DNA of 57,274 nt from assembly GCA_023666335.1 (NCBI GenBank), contig JAMPCE010000016.1, forward strand, positions 1-57,274, read 5' to 3'. Both the position numbers and the translations under genes were made by a program. How positions within the stretch are numbered: the first letter of the stretch is position 1; each line of letters opens with the position of its first letter. This DNA is from a bacterium (GTDB taxonomy: Bacteria > Bacillota > Clostridia > Lachnospirales > Lachnospiraceae). Shown one piece after another: positions 36,283 to 45,016 of the stretch. The notes beneath the pieces were generated by a model. It saw only the letters and a program-made list of their open reading frames with translations. It had not been told where the DNA came from and did not search any database.

Positions 36283-38462
36283 TTTGCTACATTCATTTCA
36301 TGCCCATCCTCCCGTGAAAGCGCCGTTTTCTCCCACGATAACGTTACTTTGAACAGATCCCCGTCCACCGAGATCTCCATCCTGCCGCCCTGCAGTTCCG
36401 TGAGGGTATTCGCAATGGCAAGCCCCAGCCCGCTCCCTTCGGTGCTGCGGGCGCTGTCCCCTCTGACAAAGCGTTCCGTCAGCCGCTCGGGCGGCACATT
36501 CAGCTCCGTGCCGGAAATATTCTTCATCTCGATCTCCACTTTCTGTTCCTGCGTCCGCACGTCGATATAGACGCGGCTGTTTGGCATGGCGTACTTGACG
36601 ATATTTGCATATAAGTTATCGAAAATACGATAAGTTTTTTCTCCATCCAGAGACAGGATCACTTTTTCTTCCGGCAGCTCAAAGCGGAACGTCAGATCCG
36701 CGGCCTGCGCCTTATCCTCATATTCCAGCCAGACCTGTTTCAGCAGGCGGCAGACGTCCATTTCTTCCGGATTTATGTTCACACTGCCGCTGCTCGCTTT
36801 GCTCAGTTCAAAGAGATCCTCGATCAGCACTTTCAAACGCAGGGATTTCCGTTCCAGCACTTCCAGATATTCCGCTCTCTGCGCTTCGGTAATGCCCTCC
36901 TCCTGCAAAAGCGAAATATAGGTGATGATGGCGGTCAGCGGAGTTTTCAAATCGTGGGAGACATTGGTGATCAGTTCCGTGCGCATCCGCTGGCTTTTGA
37001 CCTCCTCCTCCACCGCCCGCGAAAATCCGCTCTGAATCTTTGACAGTTCTGCTTTCAACGGCTCAAATTCTCCCCAGTCTCCAACAAATTCGGTCTGTAG
37101 ATTTCCCTCGGAGATCGAACGTACCGCCGCAAGCAGAAAACCGTATTTTTTCTGCCATTGCAAGCGTCTGTGCCGCCTTTGCGTCCTCTTGACTATAACT
37201 CGTAGTCTTCTAAATCCCCGAACAAGCAGGCTGTGTTTTTTGAGATACGCTCTGACGCCCGCGTCGTAGACCTGACAAAGCGGCATGATCAGTGCAAACC
37301 ACAGACGGAACATGAGCGCGATCAAAACCAGATTCCCGGCAAGGACAATTGTTTGCGCATCCCCCAGGAAAATCCCCGGGAAAAAGGAATGCAGGCGATA
37401 GGGCAGACTGTAATCACGCCCGTTCGACATCGAATACAGGACAAGCCGGGCGGCAAACTCTCCGAACAGCATGAAAGCGGCGGCAAGCAGGACGGCGGAC
37501 ACTTCAAAATGCAGCGGCAAGAGCTGCTTTTCGTGCAGATGATATCCTTTCCAAAACGGCAGCAGCAGGGCAATCACAAAAAGAACGAGTAAAAAGAGTC
37601 GGAAAATCTCCTGGATTCCGCTGTTTAAGTAATTGCCGACATACTGAAACAGACGGGAGGAGGCTTTCAGTTCCGTCAGCTGCGCTTCCGTCATGGCATA
37701 ACAGACCGTACAATTTGACGGCAGATTCGACACCTTAAGCTGCATCTGCCGGACGCTGCCGCCCGAAAGATAGTAGATCTCACTATCCCAGCCGATATTC
37801 CCGTATGCGGAATAAGACAGCGACTCGTACAGGCTCCGCTCCAGATATCGGCTCTTCATCACCCGTGAAGCGGCGGAAAGAAGCGCGTCCGCATTCTCTC
37901 CCCGCGCCCAGACATGGGAGAGCTTTCCTGTCTCGTCGAATTCCAGCCTGATAAAATAAGGATAAGATTCCGCCGCCGTCGGCGGCTCCTGCTCTGTGCC
38001 GAGAACGCTCAGATCATATTCGGTATTTGCGATGCGCTTTCCGGAATCGTTGTCAATGATCTCATAATCGACCATCGCTTCGATCCCCTCCGCCATGTTC
38101 ATATCCCAATCATCAAGGAGACTGTCAAGCTGTTCTCCCGCGTAGGAAAGCGGCGTCTCCTCTCCAAAATCATAGTATTCCCCCTGAAACGCCTCCGCTC
38201 TGTCCTCTGCTGCAAAAAGATAGAGATCCTGCCAGGAAATGTCCTTTCCGCTTACGGTCTCCATGAGTTGCCTGTAGAGTACGATATTCGCCTGATAGAT
38301 CTCGTGCAGAAATTCACTTCCCGATAAAATGTCAGGCTCCTCCGCCTCCGCCTGCTCTCGAAACCCCGGATAAAACGACAAAAAGAGAAGTCCCGCCGCA
38401 AGGCAGAGCGCCCAGACGATCAGTCGTCCGGAAAACGTTTTCCTTTTATTGTTTTCCTGCAT
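36267..38462 (-). CDS. Membrane sensor histidine kinase
   Basis: This 731-residue kinase has a transmembrane helix at about residues 15-35 and an extracytoplasmic region to about 270. A set of further helices follows (about 275-395), then a HAMP-like linker. HisKA has TELITNVSHDLKTPLTAIIT and the ATPase core has a degenerate N-box (FDNLYANIVKYAM) and GSGLGLAIANTL. The multi-helix middle is unusual for this class. AGGGAAG precedes the ATG at 38462, which overlaps the regulator gene by 17 bp. It is probably the partner of the regulator just upstream. The final codons contain the first of the TGTAAY boxes. Confidence 0.88.
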   Translation of the reverse strand: MQENNKRKTFSGRLIVWALCLAAGLLFLSFYPGFREQAEAEEPDILSGSEFLHEIYQANIVLYRQLMETVSGKDISWQDLYLFAAEDRAEAFQGEYYDFGEETPLSYAGEQLDSLLDDWDMNMAEGIEAMVDYEIIDNDSGKRIANTEYDLSVLGTEQEPPTAAESYPYFIRLEFDETGKLSHVWARGENADALLSAASRVMKSRYLERSLYESLSYSAYGNIGWDSEIYYLSGGSVRQMQLKVSNLPSNCTVCYAMTEAQLTELKASSRLFQYVGNYLNSGIQEIFRLFLLVLFVIALLLPFWKGYHLHEKQLLPLHFEVSAVLLAAAFMLFGEFAARLVLYSMSNGRDYSLPYRLHSFFPGIFLGDAQTIVLAGNLVLIALMFRLWFALIMPLCQVYDAGVRAYLKKHSLLVRGFRRLRVIVKRTQRRHRRLQWQKKYGFLLAAVRSISEGNLQTEFVGDWGEFEPLKAELSKIQSGFSRAVEEEVKSQRMRTELITNVSHDLKTPLTAIITYISLLQEEGITEAQRAEYLEVLERKSLRLKVLIEDLFELSKASSGSVNINPEEMDVCRLLKQVWLEYEDKAQAADLTFRFELPEEKVILSLDGEKTYRIFDNLYANIVKYAMPNSRVYIDVRTQEQKVEIEMKNISGTELNVPPERLTERFVRGDSARSTEGSGLGLAIANTLTELQGGRMEISVDGDLFKVTLSWEKTALSREDGHEMNVANVTKM

Positions 38463-39177
38463 TTCCTGTTCTTCCCTGTTTTTCGATCTTATAGCCAACG
38501 CCCCACACCACCTTTAAGTATTTGGGATCCCGTGGATTTAATTCGATCTTCTCCCGGATCTTTCTGATATGCACCATGATCGTATCCGTATTGATCGCCT
38601 GCTCGTTCCAGACCCGCTCATAGATCTCCTCCGCCGAAAAGACTCTGCCGGGACTCTTGATCAAAAGCAGCAGGATCTTAAATTCCGTGGGCGTCAGTTT
38701 CACGGGATTGCCGTCAAGATAGACTTCCACAGTCTCCTCGTGCACCTCAAGCCCGCCGACCGTAAACACATTGCAGTCGGTGCGCCCGGCGTCCTGCATC
38801 TCCAGAAAACGGCTGTACCGCCGCAGATGGGAATTGACTCTTGCCAAAAGCTCCATTGTGGTAAACGGTTTCGTCACATAATCGTCGGCTCCCATGTTAA
38901 GCCCCATGATCTTGTCTACTTCCTCGGATTTTGCGGAAAGCATGATCACCGGAAATTCATAGCCCTGCTCTCGCGCCCGCATCACCATAGTAATCCCGTC
39001 CATCCGAGGCATCATCACGTCCACGATGGCGAGATGGATCGTCTCTCTTTTTAAGCACGCAAGCCCTTCGATCCCGTCAGCCGCCTGAAAGACAGTATAC
39101 CCCTGATTTTTTAAGTAGATTTCTATCCCGTCGCGAATGTCTTTATCATCCTCCACGATCAAAATGTGATACGCCAT
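38446..39177 (-). CDS. OmpR/PhoB-family response regulator (VanR-like)
   Basis: The 243-residue regulator has a receiver domain with ILIVEDDKDIRDGIEIYL, phosphoacceptor Asp in LAIVDVMMPRMDG and Lys in VTKPFTTMELLARVN. The winged-helix output domain (about residues 135-235) has LTPTEFKILLLLIKSPGRVF and NTDTIMVHIRKIREKIE. It is of the VanR/PhoP style. The ATG at 39177 has AGAGGG upstream; the longer frame start is unlikely. It is co-transcribed with the kinase gene. Given the WalR-like boxes upstream of the adjacent cell-wall gene, it is the first candidate to bind them. Confidence 0.93.
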   Translation of the reverse strand: MAYHILIVEDDKDIRDGIEIYLKNQGYTVFQAADGIEGLACLKRETIHLAIVDVMMPRMDGITMVMRAREQGYEFPVIMLSAKSEEVDKIMGLNMGADDYVTKPFTTMELLARVNSHLRRYSRFLEMQDAGRTDCNVFTVGGLEVHEETVEVYLDGNPVKLTPTEFKILLLLIKSPGRVFSAEEIYERVWNEQAINTDTIMVHIRKIREKIELNPRDPKYLKVVWGVGYKIEKQGRTGNAGKQ

Positions 39178-39244
39178 GTTTACCCTCTTTTCTAACGAGC
39201 AGCGCAATCCTTATCGGATGGCACTGCTTTATCATAACCGAAAA

Positions 39245-39287
39245 TTCTAAACAGAAACCGCAGACAGTTCTTAATTCTTTCTAAACA
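39245..39287 (-). promoter_or_regulatory. Candidate autoregulatory direct repeats upstream of the regulator
   Basis: TGTTTAGAA occurs twice on the minus strand (39279-39287 and 39245-39253), 34 bp apart or about three helix turns. The first is followed by TTAAGAA 11 bp on. A TATGAT -10-like box lies between the repeats and the gene. OmpR-class regulators bind such direct repeats. Confidence 0.4.
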
Positions 39288-39314
39288 AATTTCACCCCCT
39301 ATGCTGCCCTTTTG

Positions 39315-41019
39315 TCATTCCGTGATCGGCATAAAACCGTCTTCTATCGTATCGCCCATCAGGGTGCTCCTCGTGAGCATATCCTTGTAGCAGGAAGCCG
39401 GAAAATAATGATAGCTGTTGCGGTCCTCTTCCAGCGCGTACCAGATCCGGTTTCCGCCGATCTCCACGCTGCCCATCGCCGGATCGTCATAGTCTTTCTG
39501 TCTGATATAATATGGCTCCGTCAGGTTATGCTTTACAAAAACGCCAAGTTCCGTGACATAGTTATCCAGAAAAGGCGTCATCGACAAAAACACCAGAAAC
39601 ACCAGCCCGCCTGCGGCAATGCAATACAAGCCCCTCCCGCGCTCCGACAGCCACATGCCAAACGCCAGCATACAGAACGATAACAGAAACGCCAGACCAT
39701 ATCGGATAAAGGGCGCAACCATAAACCACATGATCCCATTTGCGGCGATCGCGGCAAGGAGGATCAGAAAAGCCGGATCGATCTGCTCTTTTTGCATCTT
39801 TTTTCGAAGCAGGACAAGCGCAAGCAGTAACATACTGAACACGACCGCGCCCATCAGCATCTTCTCATCCCGCCGCTGATGCTCCCACCAGACGGGGAAC
39901 CACCTCGTGATTGACCAGTCCGTTTTCGTCACATCGTACAGACAGCGCGCCCAGACCTTGATCTGCTCTGCGTCATGGATCAGATATTCCTCCGGCACTT
40001 TCCATTTCACGGAAAAAAGGTCGATCCCCTGAAACGGATACAACAGCCAGCCGGAGATCAGATAGTTTCTGACGAGAAAAGGAAGCAGCACGGCAAGACC
40101 GCCGCCGATGCAAAAAGCGATCTCTTTCCATTTCCTGTCCTTTAAGAGGAGCCACGCCGGATAAAGCGCCACGATGACCAGAAAACCCGCCGACAATTTT
40201 AACGTTACGGTAAAGACTGCCAAAACGGAAAGCAGGCAGTATTCCGACAACGCTTTTTCCCGTTCCATCGTATCACACCATGCGGCGATCAAAAACAGCG
40301 AAAACAACATCGCGCTGTAATCCGTTGCCGGAGACATGCACCGATCAAGAACCGTAAAGGTATAAAACAGGATGCCGACTTTCATCAGATCCGCCGTGTG
40401 CCGTTTGTGTTTCCCAAAATCCCGCAGACCATGCAGCGCATAAAGGCAGAAAAGCGCTTCCAGAAATCCCGTCGTCGTATGCAGGGACTGCCCCACAAGC
40501 CACTTCATGCTGAAAAGAGAGGCAAACGCCAGATAGGCGCTGTTATAGGCAAAATGGAGCTGTAGATTTCCCATCCCCCGCAGCAGACCGTATTCTTCGT
40601 ACAGACGGATCATCTGCGCGTGGTAAATGCCTGTGTCCGTGTGAAATTCTCCTCTGGAGGCGCAAAACGCGATAAAAAGAAGAATCCCGCCATAGAAAAA
40701 CAGTTCCCAAAATCGGAAATCCTTACGGCATCTTACAAAGAATGCTATTATTTCCTTGCGTTTCCCAATCAAAATCAAAGCTGCGATGCAAAAGAGCAGT
40801 ATATGACAAACGCCGCCCACTTTTCCAAAGATACTGAAAACTTCCGCATAGACGGTAACGGAAACGATACCGACGACCGGATAAAAGATCAGCGGAAAAG
40901 AAACGGCAGGACGTTTATTTTTTACCCCCCCCGCTTAAAAATCGCAGGTTTAGGACGCCGAATCCGATCAAGGTACAGATACACAGGATATACGCCCAAC
41001 TGAAAAGAACCGTGACCAT
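39315..41019 (-). pseudogene. Large polytopic membrane protein (glycosyltransferase-like), frame broken at a G8 tract
   Basis: From the ATG at 41019, with GGAGG 6 nt upstream, the frame reads MVTVLFSWAYILCICTLIGF, then meets a run of eight G (40925-40932 as C on the plus strand) and stops at 40915. Seven G instead would join it exactly to the 501-codon frame ending at 39315, through VKNKRPAVSFPLIF and YPVVGIVSVTVYAEVF. That long frame has about eleven hydrophobic helices and an early acidic GEFHTDTGIYHAQMIR, as in LIC_10190-like and other polytopic glycosyltransferase-family proteins. It could be a phase-variable gene in the off state, a pseudogene, or a sequencing error in the homopolymer. 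A GTG at 40820 may allow a shortened product. Confidence 0.8.
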
Positions 41020-41043
41020 GATAATCCTCCAAAATGTGAGAAA

Positions 41044-41077
41044 ACAGGGTTTGTCCGACCAATCGGGCAAGCCCTGT
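41044..41077 (-). terminator. Strong rho-independent terminator of the ilv operon
   Basis: Fifteen paired bases (41044-41058 with 41063-41077, including two G-T wobbles) close a 4-nt loop, followed on the minus strand by TTTTCT. The membrane-protein gene starts only 25 bp beyond it with no clear promoter of its own. Confidence 0.85.
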
Positions 41078-41116
41078 CCCTTTCATTTCCCTTGCTGTTT
41101 TTATAATGTTCGATCA

Positions 41117-42169
<1,053 letters not shown>

Positions 42170-42220
42170 TTACAGTTTTTATAATTTCAAGGGATCGCTC
42201 CCTTTCATTACCGATTTCCT

Positions 42221-42724
42221 CTAATCGAGATATGTGACGTTCTCAACGCCGCGGGACAGCCCCGCGATACCCGTACGCGCCAGTTCCAGAATCTCGTATC
42301 CGTCCAGCACCGCGATAAACGCGTCGATCTTCTCCTGATCGCCGATCAGCTCAATGGTGATGCTGCCGGGAGACACGTCCACGGGATCCGCGCGATAAGC
42401 ATTCGCCACCGCAAGGACGTCCATACGGTCTCTGGCGGAGTTCACCCGCACCTTGATCAGCGCGAGTTCCCTGTATACGCTCTCGTCCGGCTTTAACTCC
42501 TTGATATCCCGCACGTCCACCAGCTTCGACACCTGTTTCTCGATCTGTTCCAAAATCTCGTCGTCTCCGGAAGTCGCAATGGTGATGCGCGTGTAGCGGG
42601 GATCCGCCGTCACGCCTGCGGTGATGCTGTCGATATTGTAACCGCGTCGGGAAAAGAGCCCTGCGATGCGGCTCAACACACCCGAGGTATTGTCTACCAA
42701 TAATTGAAACACTTTTTTCTGCAT
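42221..42724 (-). CDS. ilvN: Acetolactate synthase small (regulatory) subunit, second copy
   Basis: A 167-residue protein with an N-terminal ACT domain (MQKKVFQLLVDNTSGVLSR, SRRGYNIDSI) and the C-terminal small-subunit domain (GSITIELIGDQEKIDAFI, ILELARTGIAGLSRG). AAGGG precedes the ATG at 42724; the frame can be extended upstream from a GTG, but that is less likely. It binds the catalytic subunit and usually mediates valine inhibition. A second small-subunit gene lies 1.8 kb upstream (44520), from which it is separated by a HicAB cassette and a DNA methyltransferase. It is the more conserved of the two by eye. Confidence 0.93.
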   Translation of the reverse strand: MQKKVFQLLVDNTSGVLSRIAGLFSRRGYNIDSITAGVTADPRYTRITIATSGDDEILEQIEKQVSKLVDVRDIKELKPDESVYRELALIKVRVNSARDRMDVLAVANAYRADPVDVSPGSITIELIGDQEKIDAFIAVLDGYEILELARTGIAGLSRGVENVTYLD

Positions 42725-42782
42725 ATCATCATACCCTTCTGTTTTGTGAATCGGTACAAACACTGTTCATAATTGTAGCAAC

Positions 42783-43730
42783 TTAAGGGGAAAAAGTCAA
42801 CCTTCGTGCAGACGTATTTCTTTCCCAAAAAACACCGTCAGCATACCCCTGAATTGTACGATCGGCACAAGCCATTTCTAACCGTTTTTCTGCCCATATA
42901 CAATACTGTTCGTTTATTTCAATACCGATATAATGACGATTCAGCTTTTTGGCTGTCACTGACGTTGAACCAGAACCAAGGAACGGGTCAAACACAATGT
43001 CCCCCGCATTCGAACTTGCAAGGATCAGTTTCGCAAGCAGCTTTTCGGATTTTTGCGTCGGATGCGCAGTATTTTCCGGCATTGACCAGTACGGAATAGA
43101 AATATCATCCCAAAAATTTGACGGATAGGTGTTTCTGAAATTTCCGTTTTCTGTTTCTTCCCAATCTTTAGGCTTTCCGTCAACCTTATAGGGAGCAATT
43201 ACCTTTCGCCGCACCTTAACATCCTCTATATTGAAAGTATATGTTTTAGAGTTTGTAGCAAACCATATATCTTCCATCCCGTTTTTCCAGTTACTGAAAG
43301 CGCCGCGTCCTTTTTCTCTTTGCCATGTTATCCTGTTTTGGACAATAAAATGTTTCTTTAATACGCTTTCAATGGCGGAACTTGACTGCCAATCGCAGCA
43401 AACATATATAGTAGCATCAGGTTTTAACAAAGGGATTACTTTCTGAACCCACGCTTCCGTATATTCTATATATGACTCGTCAGATGTTTTCTTGAATTTT
43501 CTGCCGTTAAAATCCTTATCAAGATTATATGGCGGGTCTGCAATCAGCAAATCTACAAACCCATTCGGCAGCAAGGGCATAACCGCAAGGCAGTCACCCA
43601 ATATTGTTTTGTCAAGAACGGCATCGATCCCAATGGCTTGTTCTGCCGATATACATCTTTCGAGATACTGTCTGCCATCTTCAAGAGAAAGATCAATGGT
43701 CTTATTTCTTCCTGCTTTTTCCTTTGGCAT
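42783..43730 (-). CDS. Solitary DNA methyltransferase (beta class, N4/N6)
   Basis: This 315-residue enzyme has the catalytic motif IV DPPY (residues 65-68, in IADPPYNLDKDF). Motif I lies near the C-terminus (FDPFLGSGSTSVTAKKL). The target-recognition region sits between them, an order typical of beta-class DNA N6-adenine or N4-cytosine methyltransferases. No restriction endonuclease gene is next to it, so it may be an orphan regulator-type or defence remnant. The recognition sequence cannot be predicted. AGAGGAT precedes the ATG. It lies between hicB and the second ilvN, 19 bp before the latter on the same strand, and interrupts the branched-chain amino acid genes. Confidence 0.9.
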   Translation of the reverse strand: MPKEKAGRNKTIDLSLEDGRQYLERCISAEQAIGIDAVLDKTILGDCLAVMPLLPNGFVDLLIADPPYNLDKDFNGRKFKKTSDESYIEYTEAWVQKVIPLLKPDATIYVCCDWQSSSAIESVLKKHFIVQNRITWQREKGRGAFSNWKNGMEDIWFATNSKTYTFNIEDVKVRRKVIAPYKVDGKPKDWEETENGNFRNTYPSNFWDDISIPYWSMPENTAHPTQKSEKLLAKLILASSNAGDIVFDPFLGSGSTSVTAKKLNRHYIGIEINEQYCIWAEKRLEMACADRTIQGYADGVFWERNTSARRLTFSP

Positions 43731-43815
43731 TGTCTATCCTCTTTTAGGCTATATTGAGTGCAAATCGATTAAAAATGCTTTTTTAAGTCAAACTAAAATC
43801 CTACTATTAAACTCC

Positions 43816-44196
43816 CTAACCAACGAAAAGCGGTTGTTTTGCGGAGCGCTTATTATTTACAGTCCCATTGTAATATACGATTGCGTCATTGATATATTGA
43901 TTGAGACTCACACCGAGCGCTTTTGCGTTTTCACTGGCTTCTTCATGGGTAAATGCAGAAAATCTGAGTGATACTTTACCACTGAATGCGTTTTTCTTCT
44001 GAACCGACGGGAGTGGAATAGGAATGCCACATTCAGCAGCCGTAGTAAGCCATTCCGACTCATTCGCTTCTAATTCTGCGATGGCTTCCTGAACAGTATC
44101 GCCCTGTCCTACGCACCCCTTAAGAGCAGTACTTTTAGCAACCCAAAAAACATGTTCCTCAACCTGCATTTGAAATACCTTGAATTCGTATTTCAT
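43816..44196 (-). CDS. hicB: HicB-type antitoxin
   Basis: The 126-residue protein has the HicB fold (MKYEFKVFQMQVEEHVFWVA, VGQGDTVQEAIAELEANESEW) followed by a C-terminal ribbon-helix-helix (GKVSLRFSAFTHEEASENAK, LGVSLNQYINDAI). AGGAGG 6 nt before the ATG at 44196 fixes the start. It overlaps the toxin gene by 38 bp. It should bind HicA and repress their promoter at the palindrome 44469-44486. Confidence 0.88.
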   Translation of the reverse strand: MKYEFKVFQMQVEEHVFWVAKSTALKGCVGQGDTVQEAIAELEANESEWLTTAAECGIPIPLPSVQKKNAFSGKVSLRFSAFTHEEASENAKALGVSLNQYINDAIVYYNGTVNNKRSAKQPLFVG

Positions 44197-44446
44197 TAGA
44201 ATCCTCCTTAATAGAATCAAATAAATCTTTTAGCTCTTTCACATAAGCTTCACCAATACATTTATCATGTATCGGAATCGGTATGACTGTTCCGGATGGC
44301 CGATGAACTACTTTTTTGCTGTGATTTCCACCGGTTTTTATCTCACAACCATAATAATGTGCAAGAGCTTCCACATCAGAGAATGTAATATCGTTCGGTA
44401 TTGGTTTCCGATAGAATTTTTCGATTCTTTTATCTATAGTTGTCAT
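44159..44446 (-). CDS. hicA: HicA-type toxin (mRNA interferase)
   Basis: A 95-residue double-stranded-RNA-binding-like protein; ITFSDVEALAHYYGCEIK precedes the catalytic His region GGNHSKKVVHRPSGTVIPIP and HDKCIGEAYVKELKDLF. The extended N-terminus is longer than the typical 60-80 residue HicA. AAGGAG 4 nt before the ATG at 44446 supports the start. It cleaves mRNA when free of HicB. Confidence 0.87.
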   Translation of the reverse strand: MTTIDKRIEKFYRKPIPNDITFSDVEALAHYYGCEIKTGGNHSKKVVHRPSGTVIPIPIHDKCIGEAYVKELKDLFDSIKEDSNEIRIQGISNAG

Positions 44447-44466
44447 TTTACTCCTTATCTTTTGCA

Positions 44467-44495
44467 ATAGTATCACATTTGATACTGACAGTCAA
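44467..44495 (-). promoter_or_regulatory. HicAB promoter with palindromic operator
   Basis: TTGACT (44490-44495), 17 bp and TACTAT (44467-44472) on the minus strand. AGTATCA-N4-TGATACT (44469-44486) is a perfect inverted repeat covering the -10 box and part of the spacer, as expected for HicB autoregulation. Confidence 0.75.
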
Positions 44496-44519
44496 TTCTA
44501 TTTTAACAAATTTTACTGT

Positions 44520-45005
44520 CTACTCCTCCTCAAAACACTTTTGCAGCGCGATCGTCCCCGTGCGCGCAAGCTCCACGATGCTGACGCCTTTCATCAGGCT
44601 GATAAAGAGCTTGATGCGTTCCGGCACATCGCAGATCTGGATGATCAGCATATTTTTGGAGACGTCCGCGACCGTGGCGTTCATCATATCGCAGGTCTCC
44701 AGAATATCCCGCTTATTATTCTTATTGTATTTCACTTTCATCAGCATCAGTTCACGGCTCACGCTCGAAGGCTCATCGAAAGTCTTGACCTTGATGACGT
44801 CGATCTTTTTGTTGAGCTGCTTCTCGATCTGCTCAATGGTGCGCTCGTCCCCGGAGCTTACGATCGTCATGCGGGAAACCGCCGTATCCTCCGTCTCTCC
44901 CACCGCCAGGGAATCAATATTAAAGCATCTTCTGGAAAACAGACCTGCCACCTTGCAGAGCACACCCGAACGGTTCTCCACCAAAACCGAATATATCTTC
45001 TTCAT
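44520..45005 (-). CDS. ilvN: Acetolactate synthase small (regulatory) subunit, first copy
   Basis: A 161-residue protein with an ACT domain (MKKIYSVLVENRSGVLCKVA, SRRCFNIDSLAVG) and the small-subunit C-terminal domain (SKNMLIIQICDVPERIKLFI). GGAGG 5 nt before the ATG at 45005 fixes the start, 11 bp after the ilvB stop. Compared with the second copy at 42221 it is clearly paralogous but diverged. Two small subunits for one large subunit could give different feedback regulation, or one may serve a second large subunit elsewhere. Confidence 0.92.
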   Translation of the reverse strand: MKKIYSVLVENRSGVLCKVAGLFSRRCFNIDSLAVGETEDTAVSRMTIVSSGDERTIEQIEKQLNKKIDVIKVKTFDEPSSVSRELMLMKVKYNKNNKRDILETCDMMNATVADVSKNMLIIQICDVPERIKLFISLMKGVSIVELARTGTIALQKCFEEE

Positions 45006-45016
45006 TTCATCCTCCA

